From: Dipetalonema caudispina
Taxonomy: Eukaryota; Nematoda; Chromadorea; Rhabditida; Onchocercidae
DNA: 64,000 nt
Assembly: GCA_013365325.1 (NCBI GenBank)
Contig: JABVXV010000278.1
Location: 20,166-84,165, forward strand
Direction: 5' to 3'
Positions 11,900 through 23,615 of this stretch are shown one piece after another; the stretch's first letter is position 1; the number at the start of each line of letters is the position of its first letter. The position numbers and the translations under genes were made by a program. The notes beneath the pieces are model-generated. The model was not told where the DNA came from, made no database searches, and was given only the letters and a program-made list of their open reading frames with translations.

Positions 11900-13683
11900 A
11901 TGCCAGGTGGAACACTTTGCCAGGTGCAGAATATATCAACACATTTAACGCGGAGAGCAGGAGAGCTGAAAGTTTCGAAAACAACTACAACTGATGCTAA
12001 GATACAGCCCGTAAGTACCACGTTATTGTTATATTTCAAATATATAAATTACTGAAAGACAAAAAAGGGAATGACAGCATTTTAGTTTATTAGTTTGTTC
12101 AAGTCGTTCTGTCGAATAAATTCTTCAAAAGTCTGAGACATTTTCTTCTAAATATGGTTCAGTGGCAGAGATTATTGTTTGAGAGAGAACAGACTAAGTA
12201 TCGATTTTCTATCTTGGTTGAGATTCATCTAACAAGTTGTTATGAGGTGTTTTCTTTGTTAGGGCTCAATTCTCATAAGCTTTGGTTTCTTTTCCTTGAT
12301 CCTTTTTGAAGTGCAAACTAAGATTTGCTGTGACAAATCAAAACTACCCATTTAAACGTGAGGTTTGGATTGTGCCAAGACCAATAATGTTAGTTTTATT
12401 CGATTATTTTACTGTTGAACCAACCGAAAGAAGTTTTGGATGAAAATAAGTTAGTACCAAAACTCAATATTAAGGATGGAAATGAGCAAAGCGAAACAGA
12501 AATTGGGAATCAGAATGTGAAGAGGAATTTAGTAGATACTGAAGAAAATTTCAACAAAACGAAGGTTCTAAAAGCAGAACTTCTACATGAGAAATCGGAC
12601 ACTGTTGAGGTTTGTGTTATTTAACCTCCCCCATTACCGGCACTGTACCTTTGCTGAATTACCAACGGGCTAGTCTTTGTGGACAGCAATTTCAAACTTT
12701 GCTTGCATCTACTACACCCCGGTATCCGTCTTGGAAGTTCAGGTCCATCATTCGCATGCTTTTTTCTGTTACTAGCTAAAGCTAGTGAAAATTGAAATAC
12801 CCATAAGTTCAAATTTGATCCAAAAACAGCTGATTGAGAGAAATCGAAAGGCATAACTCTCAGTTGAACGATTACTTTCTTGTTTAGAAAACCGGTAACT
12901 ATGGGAAAAACATCAAAATTTTTTTTTCTTCCAACAAAATGTTTTTTATTAATCATTAATCGGTTTTCCATACATAAAAAAAAAATATATATATATATAT
13001 ATATAAAAATCGCTCACTTGAGAAAATGCAAACTTAAGCGCAATCTGGTTTGTTTCAGGCTGCAGTACAGACCGACGTAATAATTAGCACTAAGTTGCCG
13101 AACCTAACAGCTGAAGATCTAAGGTCACCAGAAGTTAGTGCAAATTACTGGCGGCGATTGGCAGAGCGGTTGTATGCCGATAGTGAACGGGAAGCAAAAA
13201 TAAATTTTGAGGTTTAATTATCTTGAGTTCGTGATTTTTTATTTTGGTAGATGGAGAAATTCGAAAAACATGTGAAATTTAACAAAATCATTTTTAAAAT
13301 ACTTTCTCATTTATTACATGTATGAAATTGTTTTTAGAGCAGAAATTATGAAACAGCTAATGTTTGTCATATAGTGTCTTTCAAAAATTAATCATGGATA
13401 TAATGTATATAACGAAGTTGAAAAATCTGTTCTACATTTTAGTCAACAGTATAAAGATTAGAATTTTAATGACTATACATTACAGTTATCGATTCGTCTT
13501 GCCAAACTAAATGAAGAAATTGCGGAGAAAGAGGATGATTATCTGGCACTTAAGCATTATATTTCTGCTGAAGAAAATACCGACCACCTTAGCGGACCTG
13601 AATTGAACAAAAATGAGAAGGTTGAAAGAGGTGATGAAGATAACACTGGTGACCATATTCCGGAAAACTATATTCAGTTATGA
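11900..13683 (+). CDS. gmn-1: Geminin (DNA replication licensing inhibitor)
   Basis: Four exons give 225 residues: 11900-12010, about 12394-12609, 13059-13211 and 13486-13683. The ATG starts MPGGTLCQVQNIS, similar to the RRTLKVIQPS segment near the geminin N-terminus. A charged, low-complexity middle follows, then the signature SPEVSANYWRRLAERL (about 132-147; compare NPSSQYWKEVAEK in vertebrate geminin) leading into a helix with leucine and isoleucine at heptad spacing to about residue 185, and an acidic tail. Geminin is a nuclear Cdt1 inhibitor active from S phase to mitosis. The start of exon 2 is weak: AATGTTAG is the only acceptor found that keeps phase, and the first codons there are oddly hydrophobic, so this boundary needs cDNA. 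The 450-base intron after exon 2 holds a possible repeat relic (12626-12905). No full RxxL-x4-N destruction box is visible. Confidence 0.8.
12626..12905. repeat. Possible MITE-like relic in a geminin intron
   Basis: This block is richer in G+C than its surroundings. It starts with CTCCCCCATTACCGG and ends near AACCGGTAACTATGGG, an imperfect inverted match. An antisense frame of 116 codons overlaps it but matches no domain I know. There is no clear target-site duplication. Confidence 0.25.
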
Positions 13684-16195
13684 GTAATACAAAAAAAGTA
13701 TATTAATTAATCCATTTCAGTTCATGCATTTAAAGTACGTTGAATATGCATGTGAAAGGTTTCATTAAATAACTTTGATCAGGAATATTTTACATTTTAC
13801 TTTTCTTAGATGACTGTTAACAATTGCATTAGTTTTCTCCTTTTTATTGAAAACCTCGATATCAAAAATCGCCACCGTATGGCCTTCGTTTAAAAACACT
13901 AAACTTTCTCAAAATTTCATGCACTATTAGCTGTACCAGAGAGTAGATTAAAATTCAGGAAGCTGCAAGAAAGGAATTCATTTACTGTATAATTGTATTC
14001 ATTGTATTGTTATGTCTATGCTATAAATTGATTTGTTTTCTCAGCAAATGAGTTGCATTTACAGTGAATTCATACTCACTTTTTTGTTAGTCGACAAATC
14101 ATGGTTCATCTTCGTATGTTGCAATGCTTATGCTTCATTTGTTGCGCAACGTTTGTTATTTGGATGACCTTCTTTCATTTATTGTTTCTTTGCTATTCTT
14201 CTTATATGATTAATGATTTAAGAATGCATGACTTGGTGCTATGGTTTGTGCTTATTATCGCCTAAAATTTAAAATTTCTTTATCACTGTTACTTTAGTTT
14301 TTGATTAAATTTGCTTGCTTCTGTTAATTTTCTGAATCGTGAATCACCAACCATCTACTATCTTAGTGATTTACATGTGGTTAGTTTCATGCACGTTTTG
14401 GACAACCTTGTACTGATTATTAACATTGAAATCATGTCTAGATAAAAAAAAAAAGATTTTTGATTATTAAATTGTTGTATCACAAATCACCTGAAATCAT
14501 TTTTTTTTTCTCTCTTCTTTTTTTTGTCCTTGCAATTCTTTATTCTTGTAATATATTGATATATTACTAGACTGCTGCACTTCTTTCTCTGATGCTTATA
14601 ATAAATATGTTTTGCTTATTTTCATCTGAAATTTAAAAATGGTATTTGTTTCTTTTGATTTTCACGATTATTCCTTAAATTGTTCTCGACTTGAAGATGT
14701 TTCCATCTTAAATTGTACAGTTTCTTTCCTGGAATGAGCACATACCAATTTGATGTTCTTAAAATTTATTGATAAAAACAAATACACAAGTATCGATTTG
14801 GATAAGAATTTTTTTTTCGACATTTTCGCCTAGTTTTAAATACTAAGATGATGTAGCATTAAAATGTATCTTCGGATAATTCAGTAAATATATTGGATAA
14901 ATATCGAAAGCAAGCAGCATAGGTAATTTACTGGTACCATATATATATATTTATCTCATTAATTAATTAATATTTCAAAAGGATTGATGGTTGATGTATT
15001 TGCGTGCTTGTTCATTTCATTTCAATCTGTATAGCACAAACGGAAAGAGTGGAAAGATATACGGGAATTGTATGAATAGTTAGACGGATAGATCTTTAGA
15101 GATGGGAACATGGTGACACCTGTCGTGGTTGTCATTGTCAGGCTAAACAATCAACGAGGTCATCAAGTTCGATTTTCGATGCTTGTTTGTGGCTAATATT
15201 TTACGGATGAATGAATACCTTCGAATATGTTCTTAATTCTTTAACAATTGAAATTAAAAAAAGGAAAAAATATTGAAATGTGAATTGTAGTCTTCTATGG
15301 AAATATTCAATTATTATTTTTTAAATTACATAAAAGTATGATAGTATAAAATATCATAGTACATTATCAATAATTTCATCTTCAAAATACCAATGATTGA
15401 TGATTTTTATTTTCGATATTTTATCAGCTATTGTGATCCTTTCTTCTTTCCGATCTTTTTATCTCATCAATCAGTATTCAATTATTCGAGTGTATTACTT
15501 CGTTAGGTAGTTTTTATTTCTCATTATGCAAATCATGCAAATACTTAAGATAAAAAAAAAAAAATTGCAAGTAATTGCTTTTTAGTTTAAAGGAATTAAT
15601 TCATTAAGCAAAATGACATATATGAATATTAAACGAGTGAAAAAGATGCAAAAAATCTGGCAAAGATGAAATTGCTAACGTCAAACAAACTTTTATAATC
15701 AAAAATGAAAAAAAAAAAGAAGCATTTTCGCAAATTCATTTATTTTTTTTTTTTTTTTTTTTTTTGAATATTTGTCGGATTGTAAAATTTATTTTATTGT
15801 TATTTCTTTGCTAAGAAAAAAAAAAAAAAAAAAAAAAGAACATCCAATCGTTTAAATAATTTAGTGATTTGATCATAATTGAGCGATAAAATGTTACAAA
15901 TTAAGTTTTATCCTATATATCAATTCAAATATTTCAAAAAAACTTGAGGAAAAAAAAAATTCATAAATAATATCCGATAAGAAAACAAAAAAAAAAAAAA
16001 AAAAAAGAAAAACGAAAGAGGGTAAAAATAATTACTCTATGTATAACAGGTTTGCTAACGCAAAAATTATTCTACGTATGGATCAATCAGTAATTAATTG
16101 CTTATTTCTAAATATATTACAGGATAGTATTTAGGATAGAATAGAATAAGAGAAAAGGAACGAAATGGTAAAGTAAAATGAGATGACAAAAAGAG

Positions 16196-16221
16196 GGAGA
16201 GAGAGAGAGAGAGAGAGAGAG
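16196..16221. repeat. (GA)n microsatellite
   Basis: Thirteen uninterrupted GA dinucleotides inside the gene-poor region. Confidence 0.95.
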
Positions 16222-16701
16222 GTAATGCGGTTACCTGAAAGGAATTCAATTCGATTTGATCGAGAATAGGGAAAGAGATTTAGAAGAAAAATGAGATATA
16301 CCCAATTAATTATATTATGCTATTAAGTATGACGATTATAGCTGAAACACCTGATATTTCCGTGATTATCTCCATATATGAAATTACAAACATATATATA
16401 TATATATATATATTTGCATAATTTCAAATTAAAATTGAATTTTAAAAGTAGAATGTGAATTAAATTTAAATATCTATTAAAAAATTGAAGTAACAATACA
16501 AATTTTGCATTGCTTTTATTTTTCATTTTTGTTTCAAATATTTTTGCATTTATTTATTTATTTCCTTCACTTCTACACATTAGCATTGTTTAATTACTTT
16601 TCCTATTAAAACGATTAAATGTGTTTAATTTTGTTTAAATCTTTCTCACTTCAAATTTCTAAGAAACTATTAAAGTATTTAGGATTATTACTTATCACAA
16701 T

Positions 16702-16780
16702 TGTTGTTATTATTATTATTATTATTATTATTGTCATTACTATTATTAATTACTATTATTGTTGTTGTTATTATTATCAG
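16702..16780. repeat. (TTA)n-type imperfect microsatellite
   Basis: A run of TTA/ATT triplets with a few TTG and CAT interruptions. The same motif recurs in the unc-86 introns and at the right end of the window. Confidence 0.9.
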
Positions 16781-18340
16781 TTTATTTATCATTGATTATT
16801 TGTGATAAGAACAAACTTCTTACCATTAAGTAGTTTCATTGTTTTATTATTAAAACTGTAAAGCTATTAAAATATTACAATTTAATTCCCTCTTCATGCT
16901 ATAATGTTATCAATATATTTTAACTATTAAATTACCATATATTTTAATTGTAAAATTTACTTCTTATGAAATGAAATAATAGTACTCTATCCTAAAGAAA
17001 TATTTGAATTTTTTTACCTTTTTCAAGCATATATGAATTACCATAATAAATTTCTTAATTTACTTATTGTATCAAAAATTGTTATTCATTTAATTTCCTC
17101 TCTTTTTCTTTTTTTTTTCTTTTGTCATTTCTTATCTTCCTTATCTAATATGATCGTCTGAATATAAAATGATAATAATAATGCCATATAATTAATATGA
17201 GCTTATTAGCTTAGCAAATGATCATACAATGAGAGAGTATCATAAAATGAAATTATTATTGTAAATTGATAATATGATTAATATCAGATATATATGTTCA
17301 ATTAATGGATGAACATAAATGGAAATGAATGAATGAATGAATGAATGGATGGATCAATTTCCAATGGGAATTTGAAAATGAATCAAAAGTGATTGAGGAT
17401 GTCAATCATATAACAATCATCCATCAAATCTTTTGATAAATATCACCGCTCTCAAAAATATTTGTGTACTGTAACATTCTCATGGGATTGTTTATAATTC
17501 ATTTTTGTGTTACATTGAAAAAACAAAAATGAAAAAAAAAAAAAAAAAGATCAAAAAGATACCGACATATTAACATATAGGTCAATTTTAATTTATTTAT
17601 TAGCTATAGATCGAAAAAGTTCAAAGGTTGAAATTTTTTTTTTTTTAGAAATTTATTCTTTTGTTTGCTTATTTGTAATTAAAATATTTTCACTAGATAA
17701 AATTAATTGTGCCATATTACTGTTAGTTGTAAATTAAAAAAGTTCAAAAATTTCAAAAAACTCAAAAAGAAAAAAATAATATTGTATTGTTTTTTCGAAC
17801 TTAAATTACGAATTTTTTTTAATATTCTAATAGCAAAAAGAAAAAAAAAAAAAAAAAAAAACATTCTATTATTTAACACTTATTACTAAAAAATTAATTC
17901 AAAATTAATGTGAAAATACTTGAATATTTCGAAAATTATCCCATTTTAAACTATAATTAAATTTTCTCACTGATCAGTATTAATATTATCACTAATATTA
18001 TCATTATTTCACTTCATTCATTTACTGATTATATGATATTTATTTCACCATTTTTATAATTATCGCTTGAAAATTTATAAATAAATTTTCCTAATAATTA
18101 ACATTAATATTACTAATATTATCGCTACTATTATTATCATTTCATTTCATTTATTTATCAAACTATATGAATTGTTTCATCTTTTCTTTGTAATTGATAA
18201 TTTTAATTCTTGAAAAAATTTTTTCACAAATTAATAGTATGTTATCATTACTGCATTTATCAATTTGTACAATATTCATTAACAATAAAATAGAATATAT
18301 ATATATATATATATCTAATTGATTCCACATTATATTTGTT

Positions 18341-18361
18341 AAGCTAAGCTAAGCTAAGCTA
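18341..18361. repeat. Four copies of AAGCT
   Basis: Perfect AAGCT x4 followed by A. It superficially resembles the nematode telomere unit TTAGGC but has a 5-base period, so it is not telomeric. Confidence 0.9.
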
Positions 18362-19649
18362 CAACTAAAGTGGTGCATATTTATTTATGCAAAGAAGGAC
18401 AATTATTCCCATTTTCCATTTTAAGGCTTTCATTTGGGAAACGATGAAGATATATTCAGGCCTAAAAAGAACATCATCCTCAATAGGGGGAGAATAGATA
18501 GAACGAGAAAGTGGACAAAATTCTCATACTTGACACTTTTTCAATGCGACAAAAGCATATACATATTAGATGGTTTAAGCTTTCATCTCATAACCTCACT
18601 TAACTCACTTAATATTCTCATACCGTAATTAATGGCTAATTTATTTTTGAGGGATAAAATAGTCTGAAATTTTGAAGAACAATGGATTTAAATTTCATTC
18701 TTTTAAGAATGTACTAATGAAAAAAAAAAAAAAAAAAAAAGAAAAAACGTTACAAGAATTATTATAGCAATTTTTACGGAATAAAAATTGCAAAAATTAT
18801 TAAAGTAATTTTACGGAATAAATTGATGAAAAAAAAAATTTTTTTTTTTCTTATCAAACTTAATTCTGCAAAGATTATAAATTATATATGTATCGGATGC
18901 ATAACTTATAGTTTTGTTATTTAAATGAAAAAAAAAAAAAAAAAAAAATTTCAATAATTAGAAGTGGACAATCAATTTTAAGCTTTTCTTTTCCTTTTTT
19001 TTTTTTCTTTTTTTTTTAAAGCCTTTTGTAATAATAAATATAAACAGTTGATCAAAAGAAAGAATTAGAAATTGAAATTTTTTGATGTTTTAAAATTTGC
19101 TCAGAATTATTTCAAGGTTCACTTGAAACGAAAGAGATATTTAAAATTTATTCCAATTAAAAAAAGAAACATTTAATAAGTTTATTTTTGAATTTTATGT
19201 TTCAAATTCACCCCAAGTAATGCAAAATTTATTCGAAAGTAAAACGAAATAGTTAATAATCAAATTTTTGACATTTCTTTTTCGCTTTTTAGTTCGTTTT
19301 GATGATGGATTTTTTTTTTTTTTTTTTTTTTTAAATCATTTTCTCCAAATAACTTATAAATGAGTAAACATCGAAAATATAATTATATTATAAAATCTTT
19401 CTCTATTTTTTTGCTGCATCAAAAAAATTATATTTTTAGAATTTTTCAAACCTTTCTTTTTTTTTTTTCAATAAATTAAAAAAATAAAAAAAAAGAGAAA
19501 AAAAGAAGAAGGAAAGATACCAATTGATCATTCATTTGTCTGTAATTAATTATAGACAACATATTATCAATATGCCAAATATTTTATAGATATTTCAAGC
19601 TACTACAAGCTATCATCAGTTCATTATCTCATAAAATATTTATGAATAT

Positions 19650-19720
19650 CATGTATGTGTATGTGTGTATGTGTGTGTGTGTATGTCTGTATATGTCTGT
19701 GTATGTCTGTACATTTCCGA
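19650..19720. repeat. (TG/TA)n-rich tract
   Basis: Alternating TG and TA dinucleotides with TGTATGTC variants. Non-coding. Confidence 0.8.
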
Positions 19721-20748
19721 TTTAGTTTAGACTTTGATCGCAAATTCCTTTTTCCACTTCCGTTTTTCCTACTCTTCCATAATGGATAAATGAACAGATA
19801 GATGGATAGATGGATTGAGCTTCTCATCATCATAGTCGATTAATTTTGGTGAAATGGACGATAGAACTATAAAAGCATATGTTACCTAAAATGGTCATAA
19901 CAGGCTACTATCATGCAAAGATTCCAATTTTGGAAATCGATACTTAAAATGACCATAAAGGATTACTATCATATAATAATAATAATTCCATTTTAAAATT
20001 GATAAACGATATTCATTTAGAAATTAAAAAGTAATGAAATAAGAAATGAAAAAAGAAAAATTTAGCATTGAAGAAGTAAAGGATAATTTTTGCAAACTAT
20101 CAAAATGCTAATTAATTTCAATTGTAATAATAATAATAATAATGACTGAGGTAATTACAGTAGTAATAATGATAGTAGTGATAAAAATAATAGCGTAATT
20201 ACAGTAGTAATAATGATAATAGTGATAATAATAATAGCAGTGTTAATATTAACTAATAATTTGTGATAATAGCAATAGATTATAATTTCATTTAAATCAA
20301 ATGTTTCCTGTTTTTCTTTTTTTTTTTTTTTTTTTTTGTTTTATCAAATTATTATTTTGTTTGAGATATACTTTTTTAAATTGTTTACCTTATAAGTATT
20401 GCTGAAAATTACAAAAGCATTTATCATTTCAATAAATAATTTTTTCAATGCAAATTTGAAAAAAATAAATTGAAATTTCATTTGATTTAATTTCGATAAT
20501 AAATTTAAATTTTCAAACAAAATGAAGAAGCTATGTAAATTTCAAATTTAATTTATTTTAAAAACTAGTAATTTTGTTTGGATCAATTTCATTGCTTATC
20601 TTGGAAATTAAAAAAAAAAAGTTTTAGAATTTTATTATCATTTTTTTTCAGGAAAAGAAAATTCAAATTTTTAAAAGTTAATAATGAGAAAAAAATAATT
20701 TATTTTACATGAAAAATATACATTTTATTGATGAAAAATACTTAAATG

Positions 20749-20800
20749 AACAGCTGCTGTATTACATATATGTATATTAGCTAATGCAGTACCAGCTGTT
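20749..20800. promoter_or_regulatory. Imperfect hairpin with paired CAGCTG E-boxes upstream of unc-86
   Basis: Arms 20749-20764 and 20782-20800 pair over 16 bases with one 3-base bulge and one G:T wobble, around a 17-base A/T loop. Each arm carries the E-box CAGCTG (20751-20756 and 20793-20798). It could be a bHLH-bound element or a small-RNA precursor. The pairing is seen directly; function is inferred from its position about 1.8 kb upstream of unc-86. Confidence 0.4.
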
Positions 20801-21221
20801 AGGAATTCTAATTCTTATGATCGGAAGAAAGGTAAACGTGTTCTGATACTTATCATATATTATAGGCACATCTTTACTTCGCCATGAAATGAATATTATA
20901 GTAATTAATTTATTACAATCTTTTTTTTTTTTTTTTTTTTTTTTTGAATTATAATATCATCGTCAAGAAATAAATGAAAAGAAAGTGATAAGTAGTCTAA
21001 TCTTACGAATGGATTTAATAATAGTAATACTAATAATATTAAAATTAAATTGAAATATTTAAAATGTTATGACATGATTGAGTATAGTAATACGTATGAA
21101 TGGATTACTGTTTTGTAATTCATTCGAGAAAGTTTACAGAATATATAATATATATCATTCATATGATAATAGATCTTCAAATTCAAAACATTCAAATATT
21201 ATGAAAATACTGTTAAATTTT

Positions 21222-21230
21222 ACTCTCTCT

Positions 21231-21266
<36 letters not shown>
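21222..21266. repeat. (TC)n microsatellite
   Basis: About 20 CT dinucleotides with two TTT interruptions at the left end. Confidence 0.95.
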
Positions 21267-21270
<4 letters not shown>

Positions 21271-21789
21271 CTTTCTCTATTATAATTCGAAAAATGAATC
21301 GATTCGTAGCAAATGATAACAATTAAATGTTAAATAAAAATTATAGAAAATTTTGGTGATATTTATTGATTACAATGAACAAATATTAATGCTATTAAAA
21401 TGTAATAATGCTCAAATAAAAATTTGTTTTTTTTTTTTAATATTGAATTTAATGAATTTTAACTTTGAACTTAAATTAACAACATTTAGATATTTCACTA
21501 AATGATAAAATTTTAGGTATTTCACTAAATGCATGTAGTAATATATAATATTATTTGCAAAATGTGGAAAAAAAAAAAGACGAAATATTATAAATACTTT
21601 CCATAAATGATATTATCGGAAATGATTAAAGATTATAAAAATTTCACATCAAATATTGAAAACAAAAGAAAAAAAAAATTCATTTTTTTATTATCTTTTC
21701 GCGATTTTCTTCCTTTTTTTTTTTTTTTTTTTGTGAAATATTTTTCATAAATTAAGTTGAAAAATGAAAGGAAGAAAAAAAAAAAAAAA

Positions 21790-21816
21790 AAAGAAAGAAA
21801 GAAAGAAAGAAAGAAA
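21790..21816. repeat. (AAAG)n microsatellite
   Basis: Six AAAG tetranucleotides adjoining a poly-A run. Confidence 0.9.
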
Positions 21817-21923
21817 AGTGCAGTATTGAAATGAAATAGTTGTTAGTGCAAAAAGATTTGAAAAGAAAATAGAAATGATAGAGAAAGTATGCTTTTTGTT
21901 TTTATTTTCTTTTTTTTTTTTTT

Positions 21924-21927
<4 letters not shown>

Positions 21928-21956
<29 letters not shown>
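21928..21956. repeat. (TC)n microsatellite
   Basis: Fourteen uninterrupted TC dinucleotides after a poly-T run. Confidence 0.95.
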
Positions 21957-21958
<2 letters not shown>

Positions 21959-22093
21959 TCTTTCTCTTCTCATTTTTCTTTTTAAAAACTATTATCTTTT
22001 AACAAATCAGAAAATACGTTCAAGGCGGTACCAATAATTTTTGGATCGATGCATTTTGCCTAATGGATACGGTAAGAGTTGAAAAGAATGTTG

Positions 22094-22117
22094 TGATGAT
22101 GATGATGATGATGATGT
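22094..22117. repeat. (GAT)n microsatellite
   Basis: Eight perfect GAT triplets, about 500 bases before the unc-86 start codon. Confidence 0.95.
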
Positions 22118-22608
22118 TTAGTGGGTGAGGTTATCGCATGAAAGTAGCTCATGTTCAATCTATCTCGAAGCTTTTTCAACGATGCTTTCTCATCGTATCG
22201 ACCGACCAATGTGAAGCATTGTCACCCATTTTCAAGCAAATGCCATATATTTATCTCTCCTCCTCCACTACTACCACCTCCTCTTTAACCGTTAAAACCT
22301 CTTAAATAACCGATTGACTACTCCGGTTACCGGAATTATTTTATCTAACAAAAAAAAAAAAGGAAGAAAAATCTTTTCGTATCTTTTACTAATTAATTGA
22401 TTAAATTTATATTTATTTCCGACCTTTTTTTTTCCTGTTTTTCTTTTTCTTTTTTTTTTTTTTTTTTTGATTTTTAATTTTATTGGCCAACAATAAAATA
22501 TTATACAACTCATATAAAGGTGATATTACGTAAACGAAAAATAAAAAAAGAAAAAAAAGAGAAGAAAAATAGAGGAGAATAAGAAAAAAAAAAAAAAAAA
22601 AGAAAGAA

Positions 22609-22958
22609 ATGCAATCATCGCAACGGTTATATCCCGGTTTAAATACGATTACATCTACTGCTACAATGACACGTTATTCACCTACCGGAACCGGAGCAAC
22701 AACCGCAGCAGCTGCATATCGTACCCGAATGCCTAGTGTAGGTATTCATAAATTTATTATTATCATAAAACTATCCATTTTTACATTTATAATTTTCTTT
22801 CAATTATCTTATTCATTTGTTGTTTATTTGCTCAAAAATATGTTTGTTTACTTTTGAATATAATTAAATATATCGATGATAGGATTATGAAGGAAAAAAA
22901 AAAAAAAAAAAAACCAATAAATTCTTATCAAATTAATCAATCTTTCAATAATAACAAC

Positions 22959-23001
<43 letters not shown>

Positions 23002-23572
23002 ATAGTAGTAGAGATAATAAGAAGTTAAATAATTACAGTAATTTAATTTTTATGCTATTAAAATGATGGAAAAAAAAAAAAAAAAAATTGCAACATATAA
23101 TAGCAAATACAATATGCATATTTTATTCATTTAAAAATTACTCTTTTACCTATCTCTAAGCTAACATTTATCATCTAGCAGACAAATATTATTGTTAAAA
23201 TTGTCTATTAAATGATAATTATGAACTATTCATTCATATTCATTGAAATATTCATTCATTTTCAATTAGCTACCTTTGCGCATTTATTGTATATTTACGC
23301 CGATCCATATCTGTGTGTGTGTGTGTGTGTATGTGTACGTCTGCATGTTTATGACTACAAATATATTTACTTATTTATTTGATTATTTGTTTATTGTTCA
23401 TTTATTTATTTATTTATTTACTTATTTATGCGTATAAGTATATAAACGTGTTTATGTGTGTGTGTATGTATATGTGTGTGTGCGTGTGTACGTGTGTGTG
23501 TATGTGTGCGTGTACATGTTTATGGCTACAAATATATTTACTTATTTATTTGATTATTTGTTTATTGTTCAT

Positions 23573-23615
<43 letters not shown>

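Larger units (their letters stand above)
13684..22608. other. 9 kb gene-poor, low-complexity region upstream of unc-86
   Basis: No exon chain or recognisable protein on either strand. The sequence is dominated by A/T, with many homopolymer runs of 15-25 (for example near 15740, 15820, 17825, 19310, 20320, 20930 and 22450) and short tandem repeats. The least biased parts are about 13700-14450 and 22016-22260; the second, a few hundred bases before the unc-86 start, is the best candidate for promoter sequence. It may hold distal unc-86 enhancers. Confidence 0.6.

Noticed and set aside
12621..12971. 116-codon antisense frame in a geminin intron
   Set aside because: No recognisable domain. It overlaps the repeat-like block and lacks a promoter or splice signals.
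18341..18361. Possible interstitial telomere repeat
   Set aside because: The unit is AAGCT (5 bases), not TTAGGC.
22854..23066. Frame with a poly-Ser run in unc-86 intron 1
   Set aside because: It is only the translation of an (AGT)n microsatellite, without acceptor or donor.
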